From Lepas anatifera (Eukaryota > Arthropoda > Thecostraca > Lepadidae), in assembly GCA_034440635.1 (NCBI GenBank), contig JAOTON010000385.1, positions 2,944,501-3,008,500 on the forward strand: a stretch of 64,000 bases of DNA, read 5' to 3'. Under the pieces are notes generated by a model. The model saw only the letters and a program-made list of their open reading frames with translations, was not told the origin of the DNA and searched no databases. Made by a program: the position numbers and the translations under genes. Shown piece by piece: positions 13,272 to 25,281 of this stretch; position 1 is the stretch's first letter, and each line of letters starts with the position of its first letter.

Positions 13272-15902
13272 ACGTCCATGAAGTTAGCGACGGATTCGCA
13301 TTCGGATTCAGCGACGGATTCGCCCGAAATGGCGTCTCCTGCGATTTCGCTCAAATTCACACCATGGGCTTCCCTTGCCCTCAGCAACTCACAGCTCAAG
13401 TGATTTTCCGTCACATTCACCCATTCACTCGCTACAGGTGAAAAAGTGAAACTCAAGCGAACCGGCATCTTCAGCGTCGGATTCAGCGACGGATTCGCCC
13501 GAAATGGCGTCTCCTGCGATTTCGCTCAAATTCACACCATGGTCTCCCCGTGCCCTCAGCAACTCACAGCTAAAGTGATTTTCCGTCACAATCTCCCCTT
13601 CACCCGCTAGATGTGAAAAAGCAAAATTAACCCGAAATGGCGTCTCCTGCGATTTCGCTCAAATTCACACCATAGACTCCCCGTGCCCTCAGCAACTCAC
13701 CCCTCAAGTGATTTTCCGTCACAATCACCCGTTCACCCGCTAGAGGTGAAAAAGTGAAATTCGCCCGAAACGGCGTCTCCTCCGATTTCGCACAAATTCA
13801 CACCATAGGCTCCCCGGGCCCTCAGCAACTTACCCCTAAAGTGATTTTTCGTCACACTCACCCGTTCACCCGCTAGAGGTGAAAAAGCGAAATTCATCTG
13901 AAACGGCGTCTCCTCCGATTTCGCTCAAATTCACACGGTAGGCTCCCCTTGCGCTTAGAAAATCACAGCTAAAGTGATTTTCCGTCACACTCACTTGTTC
14001 ACCCGCTAGAGGTGAAAAAGCGAAATTCACCCGAAACGGCGTCTCCTCCGATTTCGCTCAAATTCACACCAAAGGCTTCCCCTGCCCTTAGCAACTCACC
14101 CCTTAAGTGATTTTCCGTCACAATCACCCGTTCACCCGCTAGAGGTGAAAAAGGTGAAATTATTCGCCCGAAATGGCGTCGCCTGCGATTTCGCTCAAAT
14201 TAACACCATAGGCTCCTCTTGCCCTCAGCAACTCACAGCTCAAGTGATTTTCCGTCACACTCTCCCGTTCACCCGCTAGAGGTGAAAAAGCGAAATTCAC
14301 CCGAAACGGCGTCTCCTTCCGATTTCGCTCAAATTCACACCATAGGTTCCCCGTGCCCTCAGGAACTCACGCCTAAAGTGGTTTTTCGTCACATTCACCC
14401 ATTCACTCGCCAAAGGTGAAAAAGTGAAATTCAAGCGAACCGGCATCTTCAGCGTCGGATTCAGCGACGGGTTCGACCGAAATGGTGTCTCCTGCGATTT
14501 CGCTCAAATTCACACCATAGGCTCCCCGTGCCCTCAGCATCTCACCCCTAAAGTGATTTTCTGTCACATTCACCCATTCACCCGCTAGAGGTGAAAAAGT
14601 GAAATTCACCCGAAATGGCGTCTCCTGCAATTTCGCTCAAATTCACACCATAGACTTCCCCTGCCCTCAGCAACTCACACCTAAACTGATTTTTCGTCAC
14701 ACTCACCCGTTCACCCGCTAGAGGTGAAAAAGTGAAATTCACCCAAAGTAGCGTCTCCTGCGATTTCGCTCAAATTCACACCATTGGCTCCCCGTGCCCT
14801 CAGAAACTCACCCCTAAAGTGATTTTCCGTCACACTCACCCGTTCACCCGCTAGAGGTGAAAAGGTTTGGGAGAATTTCACCTTTTCACCTTTAGCGGGT
14901 GAACGGGTGAGTGAGACAGAAAATTATTTTAGGGGTGAGTTGCTAAAGGCAGGGGAAGCCTTTGGTGTGAATTTGAGCGAAATCGGAGGAGACGCCGTTT
15001 CGGGTGAATTTCACTTTTTCACCTCTAGCGGGTGAACAGGTGAATGTGACGGAAAACCACTATAGCTGTGATTTGCTAAGGGCAAGGGGAGCTTATGGTG
15101 TGAATTTGAGCGAAATCGCAGGAGACGCCATTTGGCAGGTAAATGTGAATTTCACTTTTTCACCTCTAGCGGGTGAACGGGTGAGTGTGACGAAAAATCA
15201 CTTTAGGTGTGAGTTGCTGAGGGCAAGGGGAGCCTATGGTGTGATTTTGAGCGAAATCACAGGAGACGCCGTTTCGGGTGAATTTCACTTTTTCACCTCT
15301 AGCGGGTGAACGGATGAATGTGACAGAAAATCACTTTAGGGGGAGTTGCTGAGGGCACGGGGAACCTATGGTGTGAATTTGAGCGAAATCGCAGGAGACG
15401 CCATTTCGGGCGAATCCGTCGCTGAATCCGACGCTGAAGATGCCGGTTCGCTTGAATTTCACTTTTTCACCTCTAGCGAGTGAATGGGTGAATGTGACGA
15501 AAAATCACTTTAGGCGTGAACTCCTGAGGGCACGGGGAGCCTATGGTGTGAATTTGAGAGAAATTGGAGGAGACGCCGTTTCGGGTGAATTTCACTTTTT
15601 CACCTCTAGCGGGTGAACGGGTGAGTGTGACGAAAAATCACTTTAGGGGTAAGTTGCTGAGGGCACGGGGAGCCTATGGTGTGAATTTGAGCGAAATCGG
15701 AGGAGACGCCGTTTCGGGTGAATTTCACTTTTTCACATCTAGCGGGTGAACGGGAGATTGTGACGGAAAATCACTTTAGCTGTGAGTTGCTGAGGGCAAG
15801 GGGAGCCTATGGTGTGAATTTGAGCGAAATCGCAGGAGACGCCATTTCGGGCGAATCCGTCGCTGAATCCGAATGAGAATCCGTCGTTAAATTCATGGAC
15901 GT
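13272..15902. mobile_element. Foldback-type element with tandem-unit inverted arms
   Basis: The left arm 13272-14865 has about eleven copies of a ~135-bp unit (ATTTCGCTCAAATTCACACC...CACCCGCTAGAGGTGAAAAA). The right arm 14880-15902 has about seven copies in reverse. The arms meet across about 15 bp at about 14866-14880. Both outer ends are ACGTCCATGAA, and both begin GACGGATTC...ATTCGGATTCAGCGACGGA. Some units carry an extra ~40-bp segment (GACGCTGAAGATGCCGGTTC) in both arms. Long inverted arms built of internal repeats match the architecture of foldback elements. No transposase is present, and the flanking duplication is not clear. Confidence 0.85.
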
Positions 15903-15961
15903 AAGCCTCCCGGGAATAGTGTCGAATATTCACGCAAATACTGTATGTAGTTGGGCAAGTG

Positions 15962-17696
15962 TAGGGGAGACCGGGGCTAGTTGAACACGATTTTTGTTTT
16001 GGTCGCATATCTCAGAAGTTACTAAAGGTATAGACTTCGCTCTGTCATTGCTGGAAAGCCTATTCTTTGGGTTTTCAATAGATGCGTGTACCAATGCTTG
16101 AATGTTGTTGCCGTGTGAGATATTTGATCATGAATAGGTCAAAGTAAAATGACTCAACTCGCACCGTGTCGGGGTAAGTTAAGCCGCGCTCCGGGTACGT
16201 TGAGCCGCTTAACGATTTGAAAATTCCTACACTTCATGATCCCTCCAGGGTCTACAAGGTGTATATCTGGGATTTTTCGATTTCGTGACCTAAGGTCAGG
16301 TCACGAGATGACCTCTCCCATTGAAAAAGCATGGGAAAAGCTGTCTTATGATCTAAAAGTCACAAAAACTGTTGCAAATATTCAGCTTGCTCAGAAAAGC
16401 GCTCTTGGACACCCTTTCACGGGTCCCAGGGACCATATTTGCCCTTTGACCTCTGCGAGGTCATCTAAGGCCACCAGGGGTCAAATGTAGTATTTTGGCA
16501 ATAACTTGACCTAATTAAGCTAGAGCGCTGAATCAAACATCATCGTGTTTGCCTCGTTACGGGCTTTCATTTCATGTATGTACGCCAAGGTCACTTTCTG
16601 ACCTCTCGTGACCTTCCGTCGTATTAGGTCACGAGGTGACATCTGGAAGTAAAATCACTGGCGGGAGGTCATGATGTTTCACATAGCGGAAAAAGGTCTG
16701 GCATCTTCCTAACAAACGTACTTTACCAGACCTCAATAGCTCTAATGGCGCAAGAGTTATGCTCAGTTTTCTTAAGCACTGCATATTTGAGTGAAAATAG
16801 CCTATCGTGACCTAACTTGACCTCTGGAGGTCAAACTATTGACCTGAGCGCTTAAACATGCAAATAATTTCGTACTGAATTCACGTGAGCTTTCTAATAA
16901 ACTTTGCAGATTTGTGCTAACCCCCATATATTTGGAGTTAGAGGGGGACATCGCTGGCCCCCCCGTTGGGGAGCGGGTTAATGGAAGGTGAGGGCCCATG
17001 CCCTGCACTGGAATCTCTTCTCCATAATTGGTCGGCCTAGCAGCAGGTCAGGGGCAGGTAATGGGACATTAAATCGCTTAAGTGTTTTGAAAATAATCGG
17101 AAAAATCAGAAGCCGATGGTAAATGCCTTTCCCCTTCACCAATGAGTCGACCCGATAGCAGACATTTTAGGAGACAGCTGTTAGGGCCAAATAGCATTGC
17201 TAACTATTTCCCTGTTGGAAAGTTTCTCGGGAGCCAGCTTGCTCTTTGATCAAAGAAGCCACCCGGTCTTTTTTCCTCCGGGGCGCGTTGATCATGGCTC
17301 AACATACCCCAGCACCCTTGTGGCTCCCCAGAGACCCCGCCGCCATTTCGAAGGCAGCTGACGCGAAAAGTGGGTGATCAAGTCTCATAGTTTTCGTCCC
17401 AAATAACGTGTAAATACCTGCATTCAACTCATTCAGAATGACTAATATTTATCTCCAATATCAACAGTGCTATTACAAAATGTTTGACAAAATTAAAATT
17501 CACTTTTGCAATGAAAAAAACAGGTTTTTCTGTCTCCAAACCGCTACCGACCAGATACCACGAAGCTTCCAGCTGAAAGACGGAAAGCGGTTGCGCGCAT
17601 GCGCTGTTGTGATTACAGCGCAATCTCTTCCGAACAGCGGAGCAGTCACGAGTGGCTCAACATGCCCCTGGCTGTAACTAGCCCCGGTCTGCCCAA
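15962..17696. mobile_element. DNA element with GGGSAGACCGGGGCTAGTT terminal inverted repeats
   Basis: Left end GGGGAGACCGGGGCTAGTTG; right end, reversed, GGGCAGACCGGGGCTAGTTA. GTTGAGC/GCTCAAC motifs lie subterminally on both sides (16195, 17290, 17655). The interior holds a TGACCT-rich segment (16261-16860) that ends at a TTAA near 16980. No transposase frame is recognised. It is probably a non-autonomous element carrying a nested one. Confidence 0.7.
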
Positions 17697-17749
17697 CATA
17701 CCTCTTGGGAGTAGTGATATACTAAAATAATAATAAATGAATCCCAACA

Positions 17750-17755
17750 TTTATT
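17750..17755 (-). promoter_or_regulatory. Polyadenylation signal of the cysteine-repeat gene
   Basis: AATAAA on the minus strand, about 110 bp past the stop codon. Spacing is normal for a short 3' UTR. Confidence 0.6.
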
Positions 17756-17863
17756 TTTCAAACATAAAAAATATTCAGCAATGACGTTATAATTTTTTGG
17801 GCGGCAACACGTAACCAACTTGTTAATGTCAGGGATATCAGTGAATGTGACAGCCGGGGCTGC

Positions 17864-18579
17864 TCACCCAAATGACTTCATACAACTAGCCGTACCTTCA
17901 ATCTCTACACACATTTTTCCTGGCAAACATGTAACCTTGTTGCATTTTGGTATGGTGACGCAGGTACGCTTGCCTCTAATCCGTCTGCATTCCTTCCCGG
18001 GCGGGCACTTCTTGTCGGAACATGCCGGCACACGCACGCATCGCGGAGTGTTAAAAATCTTCACACATCTGTCTCTGAGATCACAGATCACGTCATCGCA
18101 TGACTTTTTCTCTACGCATCGCGGTATGCCCCCTACCATCCGACAGGTTTTTCCCTTGGGACAAGACACGCCGATGCAGGATCCGCGGACGACGCAACGA
18201 GGACGTTCGTCGTACACGATGCACTCCTGGTCATACCTGCAGCTCAACTCAAAACACAGCGTTTTCTTGGCACAGTTCGGAATACCGGCGTACACCACAC
18301 ATTCTTTCCCTATTGGACATTTGAGGGAGTCGCACAACTTTTTAGGCTTAGCTACACACTTGTACAGTCCCTCCATCAGTTCGCACACCTGCCCTTTCGG
18401 ACAGCCCTCTTCCTGGCATGTTTTTCGCATGCACATGGGCTCGCCGTTCTTCACCATACAACTCTCATCGACATTGCAGGAGACGTCTGCACAGGTCAAA
18501 GGTGCTTCGCAGTGAGCTGACATGTCGTCGTCGGCCATGCGGCAGTAGTGATCGCACTGAAGGTCGTCGCATGTAGGAA
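17864..18579 (-). CDS. Cysteine-repeat protein, last coding exon
   Basis: Acceptor TTTACAG|TT, stop at 17864. It encodes nine tandem modules, for example TCADVSCNVDESCMVKNGEP and SCIGVSCPKGKTCRMVGGIP. It is in phase with the upstream exon across a 370-bp intron. Confidence 0.88.
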
Positions 18580-20534
18580 CTGTAAACAAAAATACGAATA
18601 TATGAATAAATCTGTAAAAACTACTTCAATTACAGACTTAAGATGGTTCTCGCACAATTATAAATACGATTACAAGAACACGATCTCATTTAAAATGAAT
18701 ACATATGGAGAAATAGTCTTAAGAAGCAAGATGACTTCCTAGCGAACAGCTATCCCCAAAAACCAGCTTGCCAAGTCAGAAAACGATACTGCCGTACCAA
18801 GCAACCAAGACCCAGGTGCGCGGTGTGGAGCGATATTTTCCTTTAACTTATCAGCAGAGCCACTTCGCTCCCCTTCTCTCGGTATCTACGTCCAGGCGCA
18901 GATGCACCGTAAAAACGGAATAGTGATGTCGGTGCTGTGATTGACTTACCTTTGGCACACGCAGCAATTCCATCCGCGATTCTGCACTCATATCCCGGTG
19001 GGCACGCGACACCCTGGCAGCTGGTCCTCGGAGTGCACTTCGGTCCCCCTTCCTTCAACACACACTGCTCCTCGGCCCGGCAACTAACATCCGAACAGGT
19101 TTGTCGCACGCAAATCGGTGCTGAGCCCACCACTTGACACTTCTCATCATCCTGGCATAGGATATCCTGACACGTCAATGACCGGCACGTGCTGAAAATC
19201 TCCCCTGGCTTGCACAGCCCCCCGGCGCTACATCTGGGCTGCTTACAGGCGAATGTAGAGCAGTAGCCAACGCCTTGAGCCTCTTCACAGCTCTGTCGAT
19301 CCTGACAGCTTGCAGCATCACACGACAGACGCCGACACTCAGCGACCCCATCGCGTAGGAAGCACAGTTCTCCGTTCGGACATTCTGGTCCTTCACAAGG
19401 CAGCGCAGCTGGATCTCCAGCTGCAGATACCAGGCGCATGAAAAGCGATTCTGTGTCAAGGGACGGCACCGGCTGGCGCGGTTTCTGAAATCTTCGGGGA
19501 GAAACGTCAGCCGACTGTCCGACTGTTGGACCAGCCGTTGATATCAAGGAAGTGCCGATCGGAGCTCCTACATTTGTAGAAAGCTCTTGGCTGACTGATG
19601 AAGGCAAATCCTTCATGTCCATGCGTAAAACTGCTACCATAGAGCCACTCGAGCCTGAGATGTCGGAAGGGGGAGATACGACTTCCGGTAGGACTGTCGG
19701 ACCGAGGTCCGGGCCTTTCGAGTCTAACAAAGTCTCCGCAACAGGAGGCTGGATATCCAGCATCACTTTGGACCCGTTTGATCCGCCAGATGGCCCCAGT
19801 TCCAGAGTTTCAGTGGGGGCGAAGGCCGGAGTTTCAGTGGGGCCGAGGTCCGGAGTTTCAGTGGGGCCGGGGTCCGGATTTTCCGAATCTACCGTTCCTG
19901 GCAAAGAAGCTAAAATATCCGCGCTGAGAAACTGGCTATTTACATCCACCTTGTTCCCTTCTGATCCATCAGTCGCCTCGGGGTCAGCATCTCCAGAACC
20001 TGCAGCATCAGACTCAGAAACCAGAGTCTCTGCTTCACTAGTGTCCTTATCAGGAAGAGTCACGTTGTCAATGAAATCTGCCTCGAAACAAATCAGTGCC
20101 GGGCTGCAGTCAAGTTCGTAACTTTGGCCTGGTCGCGTCCCGCACACTTCCACGGCCTTGCACTCCTGCCCCTGAGGGCACATCAGCTGTGAGCAGCTCT
20201 CCGTGCGCACACAGGTGGGTTGCAGCAGCGGAGGCTGGTACCGCCGCGCCTGCGCCGATTCGGCCGGCAGCAGCTGGCAGTGGGAGCCGAGCCAGCAGGC
20301 GACGCTGGTGCAGGACGGCGCTGGGACGCAGACGACCTCGGCGCAGGGGGGCGCAGCGCAGTCCGTCGCCGCGTGGCACTGGCTGCCCGGCGGACACCGC
20401 ACGTAGTCGCAGCCTGCAACACCGAGGCAACATTAGCGGTCGGAGGGTCTCGCCAAAGGCTAGCATGCGATGCGCGGTGTCAGAGCACCTAGAAACGAGA
20501 ACAGGTGTCCTGCCCAGACGGCTGCCGAAAACAT
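17864..20534 (-). CDS. Secreted cysteine-repeat protein (FOLN/EGF-like C-rich modules)
   Basis: Two clear coding exons join in phase: 20413-18950 and 18579-17864 (stop). A possible signal exon is 20534-20489. The product is about 726 residues plus any signal peptide. Order: an N-terminal C-rich region (CDYVRCPPGSQCH...), a spacer of about 230 residues rich in Asp, Glu, Ser, Thr and Pro with GPTETP repeats, then about fifteen modules of 24-26 residues with C-x(3,4)-C-x(5)-C-x(6,7)-C, often CPxGxxC. The spacing resembles follistatin-N-like/EGF-fragment modules, but I do not recognise a named orthologue. Being extracellular and disulfide-rich is an inference. A polyadenylation signal AATAAA lies at 17755-17750. 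Little can be said about function. Confidence 0.8.
18950..20413 (-). CDS. Cysteine-repeat protein, large exon
   Basis: Acceptor TGTTGCAG|GC, donor CCAAAG|GTAAGT. 1464 nt, entering in phase 1 and leaving in phase 1. It codes for the N-terminal C-rich region, the acidic spacer and six C-rich modules ending CRIADGIAACAK. The split codon G|TT (Val) joins it to the next exon. Confidence 0.85.
20489..20534 (-). CDS. Possible signal-peptide exon of the cysteine-repeat protein
   Basis: ATG at 20534 opens MFSAAVWAGHLFSFL, with a weak donor CTAG|GTGCTC. Its phase fits the acceptor at 20414, giving Gly-Cys at the join. The intron would be only 75 bp. The phase match has a one-in-three chance of being accidental, so the true first exon may lie elsewhere. 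Confidence 0.3.
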
Positions 20535-20728
20535 TGGTGAGTCCGTCACTTGCTGTGTGGAGGCATACCCGGGTACGTGCGAACTTACGTACCAGCTGCT
20601 TGGGCTGCTTAGAAGAAAAATGCTTGTAAGTGCTGCGCGGATGATCATTTTCAGAAGACAGCTCGCCGCTCGGTCGAGTGTCGGGAAAACAACAAGCCAT
20701 GAAGAGGACGCGACCTGGAGGAGAGTAT

Positions 20729-21726
20729 TTAAAGGGAATGGACCACTTTGTCGAAATTCTAAAAAGAATAATTTAAGAACAAGAGTGGACTCTAAATCAG
20801 GAAAGAACATTTTCCCCGTCTCATACGCTAAAAACAGAAACATCTCCTCTTTTCTAACAATGTGTGACGTCATCAAAACAGTTTTAATAATCAGTGAAGT
20901 ACCAAATCTTGATCATAGACTCGCTGTAAATGCCCATTCACAGCATTTCCGCATGGCAAAAATCGCATGCAAGAGCTACTCAAATATATGGTAAAATAAT
21001 CGCAGGACCCGCAACCAATTTTCCGCCGAGGACGTCTGCTTTCATCAACAGTATCATATTTGTTCACTAGCCACGACAATTGCCCGTTCATTCTTGGTCT
21101 TGTTAAGCACCAATTTATTTATTTATTTGACATACACGGCATCTCCACTTTTCATGTGGCTATTCTGACGCCGGTCGTTGTGAAGATGAGGGACATAAAT
21201 GAAAACTTAAGCAAAAACAATGTAGGATAAGGATAAGGATAGGATGGTTGATGGGGGAAGGACATGATAATGCATGATAATGCATGCCTGATCCAACAAA
21301 CAATTTGGAGTTGGATTTTGAAAAAAACATTTCATACTTGTCTTGGCAAGTACGAGGAGGGACGATGTGATGTGCGCTGCGGCCATTGGGCGCATTTCGG
21401 CCCAATGGCGCCCTGCAATGGACTGCTCGCCCGAAATTTTCGGTCGACAGGCTTGTTGCATGCTGGTTCACTCGCTAGCATGGTATTTTTAGCGAGTGGG
21501 CGAGGCCTTGGGCTTGCGACCAATCAGATTACTGCAACTATATGGAAGGCATTCCTTCAGGGTTTGAGATGAGGCAATAAGCACCTTTACTTTGAACTTT
21601 AACGCTGACGGATGAATTTTATACCGAGAACTCTGGGTGAAATTAAATATGCCAATAGTGGTTTCTCAACACGCTCTACAAAACTGCTATCTCGGTCCAA
21701 AACCCATCATAAAAGTGGCCCTTTAG
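20729..21726. mobile_element. TTAA MITE family B, copy 1
   Basis: It starts TTAAAGGGAATGGACCACTT and ends AAAAGTGGCCCTTTAG. The interior has TGACGTCATCAAAAC and a conserved CAAGCCCAAGGCCT-type segment (reverse strand) shared with copy 2. Confidence 0.75.
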
Positions 21727-22185
21727 AGGGAATGAGGCACCTTGGTCGAATCCTGGAATTTAGTGTAATTGGGGGAACTTTAGCTGAAAATCAAGGAGGC
21801 GTCCATAATTTCTCTGAAAAATGTACAATAAGCACCATATTTTTATTTTTAAAATATTCCTCTAGGGAAAGGAATAAATATCTGCCCGTGGATGATGTCA
21901 TGACCTGGCAACCACCGCCGTATTCAATACGTTTCAAGGGGTTCGATTGACTGATACTCACCGTGACGTCAGCATATGTTGTCACACCAAGAGCCATGAC
22001 AACTGTGGCCTGCTGCTAAGGGTAGATGAGGGGTACATTTCAGGTAGGTTTTAGCCTTTTTCTACGAAAATCTCTAGTTACAAGACAAGTTATATAATGA
22101 GTAGGTACTCGGTTTTCCTACTTGCTTTAGAAGTTGGCTATCTCAGTTAGAATCACGTTATGAAGGTGCCACATTCCCTTTAAAC
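21723..22185. mobile_element. TTAA MITE family A, copy 1
   Basis: It starts TTAGAGGGAATGAGGCACCT and ends AAGGTGCCACATTCCCTTTAA. Inside is GTGACGTCAGCATATGTTGT. It abuts family B copy 1 on the left and a TGACCT-type element on the right, each at the TTAA. Confidence 0.82.
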
Positions 22186-22928
22186 GCGCATTGACGGGGG
22201 GCGGGTCCCGCCCCCTCGGGTTTTCGGAGACAGTGAAACGGCGGCGCGTAGCGCCGTACTTGGTATCCTTTTCTCATCATTTTTAACTTCTGTGAAAATT
22301 TTAAGGTTAGGTCATCTCAGGTCGGGTCACCAGTACAGGTCAGTGACCCGACCTCAAAAAGTTTAAGATAGCATAAGTCGGGCAGGGTGAACTTATCCGA
22401 TTGAAACTCTATCCATAATGGCCCACCGGTTCTCTAAAATATTTTCGGTATTTTTGATATCGATGACCTAAGGTCGGTCGAGGCATGACCTCTCCATTGG
22501 AAATACATATGAAAATGGTTTTTACGGAATAACTCGTAACGAATGGTGATGAGATTTATTTTAGCTGCATTAGACTCGCCTGGGCTTTGCGGTTCTAATG
22601 ATATGTTTTTATATTTGACCTGACCTGACCTCAGGTGGTAATTTGATTTGCCTGCAGGTCAATTATATATCATTCGATTCGGCTTGCTAGAGGATTCTAT
22701 AGTTGTGTTTTGTCTTCTTTCTTGTTCGATGTATGGCCGAAAACTGATTTACATGTTATCCCTATGACGGGCATATTTTGACCTCTCGTGACCTTAAATG
22801 TGACCTGACAAAAATGGTTAATGTTTTCGATGGGAAGTGGATGGGCGCACGCCGTTTACCGTTTTTGCTCCTCCGTGGTTTGGATCTTAGGGGGGCGGTC
22901 CCCCCGTTGGTGGCTCGACCCGTGTTAA
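22182..22928. mobile_element. TTAA-flanked element with TGACCT-rich core
   Basis: Ends are TTAAACGCGCATTGACGG and, on the other side, CCCCCCGTTGGTGGCTCGAC then CCGTGTTAA. The core has many AGGTCA/TGACCT half-sites. A hairpin GGGGGGCGGGTCCCGCCCCC sits at the left end. Confidence 0.65.
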
Positions 22929-23701
22929 AGGGAATGGTCCACTTTGTAGAAATTCTACAAAGAACAATTCAAGAACAAGAGAGGTCTGAAAATCAGAAAA
23001 CAGCATTTTTCCCCACTTCCATAAGCTAAAAACAAATATCTCCTCCTTTCTAACAATAAGTGACGTCATCAAAATGACAGTTTTAATAATCAGTGAACTC
23101 CCAAATCTTGATCATAGACTCGCTGTTAAAGCCCATTCACAGCGTTTTTCTTCATGACACAATTTGTGTGCAGCACAATAAGTACTGGGGCAAAAACTGA
23201 GCGTCAGATGTCGTTGCAGCGGCCGTGTTTATTGAGTGGTCGAACGATAATGCATATTTCTGATGAAAATAAACAATTTCAGAGATTTATTTTGGAAAAA
23301 ACAATTGATTCTTGTTCTGAAAAGTCCGGGGAGGAATAATATGATGTGTGTTGCAGCCATTGCGCGCAATTTGCCCCAAATGCAAATTGACTGGACGCTA
23401 ACTTGCCCGAGGCTTTCGGTCTACAGGCAGTTGCATGCCGGTTCACTCGCTAGCAAAGTATTTTCAGCGAGTGGGCGAGGCCTAGGGCTTGCGACCAATC
23501 AGATTACTGCAACCATATGGAAGGCATTGGTTCAGGGTTTGAGATGAGGCGATTAATTTACTTTTAAATTTAAAGCTGGCGGAAATTTTATACCGAGAGC
23601 TCTGGGTCACATTAAATATGCCACTAGTGGTTTCCCAATACGCTCTACAAAACTGCTATCTCAGTTGAAAACCCATGATACAAGTGGGTCACTCCCTTTA
23701 A
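22925..23701. mobile_element. TTAA MITE family B, copy 2
   Basis: It starts TTAAAGGGAATGGTCCACTT and ends AAGTGGGTCACTCCCTTTAA. Its interior is collinear with copy 1 (TGACGTCATCAAAATGACAG; GTGGGCGAGGCCTAGGGCTT). Confidence 0.82.
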
Positions 23702-24260
23702 GCAGTCTGTTCACAGGACCAGATGAAGCATGAACGCGAGTTTCTCGGCACAGGATCGAAACCATGCTCATTGTGTAGTCCGAATCTGCAGTCCAGTAAC
23801 GATACCACTTAGCCAGTCGGCTAATGGAATAAAATGTCGCAACACCTATAGCTTTCACATGCTCAGCCAAAAAAGTGTTCCATGATGGAATTGCTAGGAC
23901 ATTAATGGATGACAAAATTAAGATAAAATACTTCAGCGTGTTTAATTTGTTTGGTAATGTAAAATTCTGAACTACAGGCGCGCGCCGGAAAGGGGCTTGA
24001 GGCAGGGATAAGTGATATCATGCATTCTGCGGTGGTGAGAGCTACTAAAGCGCTAAATCCTAGACAACTGAGCTCGATGTTCGGACACGAAATGCTTCTG
24101 TCTCCAACCCAGTCTCTAGTCCTCATTTCGAGAAATTCGTGGCAATGATTGACATCTTAATTCCAGGAACACGCCACGAGACTCCGCAGAGCTCGAAGCT
24201 AGGCACAGATTCAGCGTTCCAATGCAAGCTTATCATGGCGCTTGTCTAAAAAAAGCCGGC

Positions 24261-25281
24261 TTAACACGCGCCCCGCTGTGGGGGCGAAATTCGCCCCCTC
24301 CTGGTTTTTCCCAGGTAGCTCAAAAAGGAAGAGACGCAGAACAACGAAACTTACGGTACCTTATTCCTGATCAATTTTACACATCTGACCAAATTTTTTA
24401 GTTAAGGTCATGGCAGGTCAAGGAGCTATTCAGGGTCAAGTGACCTGACCTCAAAACCTAAAATTACGAGTTTGAAGCAGCGCCCAGGGAACATTAGCGA
24501 ACCGATCAGTTTCAACCTTCCACAATATGATAAGGCCATTAAGGTCTACAAATCTGCTATCTCCGAATTTCGATATTGGTGACCTAAGGTGGGGCCAATT
24601 TTTTGGCCACCCCATTATAAGTCTATGGTGAAAAATAGAATGGACTCGTTTTCAGGAAATACTGGATAGATAAGGCTGAAAATCCCTTAACTGTCTATTC
24701 TTACCACGATCTTGACCATAAAGTTGAGTTTTTGAGCATCTGACCTCTCAAAGGTCATATCAGGCCACGGGAGGAGAGAGAGTGATTGTTTTGCGAATAA
24801 CTTTTCACTGAATTGAGATAAAGCTCCCATTTTGCTTACTTTGTCTTTATATTGTCACGGGGAGTTGATTGATATGCAACATGACCATACCAGGTCACTC
24901 TGTGACCCTGACCTAAGTCGAGGTCAGGTCATTTTGACTATTTGACCTAGCAAGGTCATATTATACATCACTCGATTTGCCGCGATGAGAGGAATCCAAT
25001 GATGCATAAAGATTTGCTCTAGCTCCCCTGAGGGCAGATCTAGAGAGGGAAACGTACAATGCTCCGTTGTAAGCCTATGGGGCATTCTTTGACCTATGCT
25101 GACCTCAATATTGACCTGAGATAAAATTCATTCTTATAAATTCTCTTTGTCTTAACAACAGCTTTCGAACACCGCCCGTAATTTTTCCTTTAGATTTCGT
25201 GGGGAACGAGATACGGAGGGGGCGAAAAACGCCCCCCAGCGGGGCGCGTCATGCAGGGGACACCAGCGGGGCGCGTGTTAG
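24261..25281. mobile_element. TTAA-type element with CACGCGCCCCGCTG termini
   Basis: Left end TTAACACGCGCCCCGCTG; right end CAGCGGGGCGCGTGTTAG, with one base differing from TTAA. Hairpins GGGGGCGAAATTCGCCCCC at the left and GGGGGCGAAAAACGCCCCCC at the right lie just inside. The core (24400-25120) is TGACCT-rich. The TTAA target suggests mobilisation by a piggyBac-like enzyme, by inference. Confidence 0.8.

Noticed and set aside
15004..15749. Repeated frames with NFTFSPLAGE-like text
   Set aside because: Translations of the foldback arm units, open on both strands by unit length; nothing suggests selection on protein.
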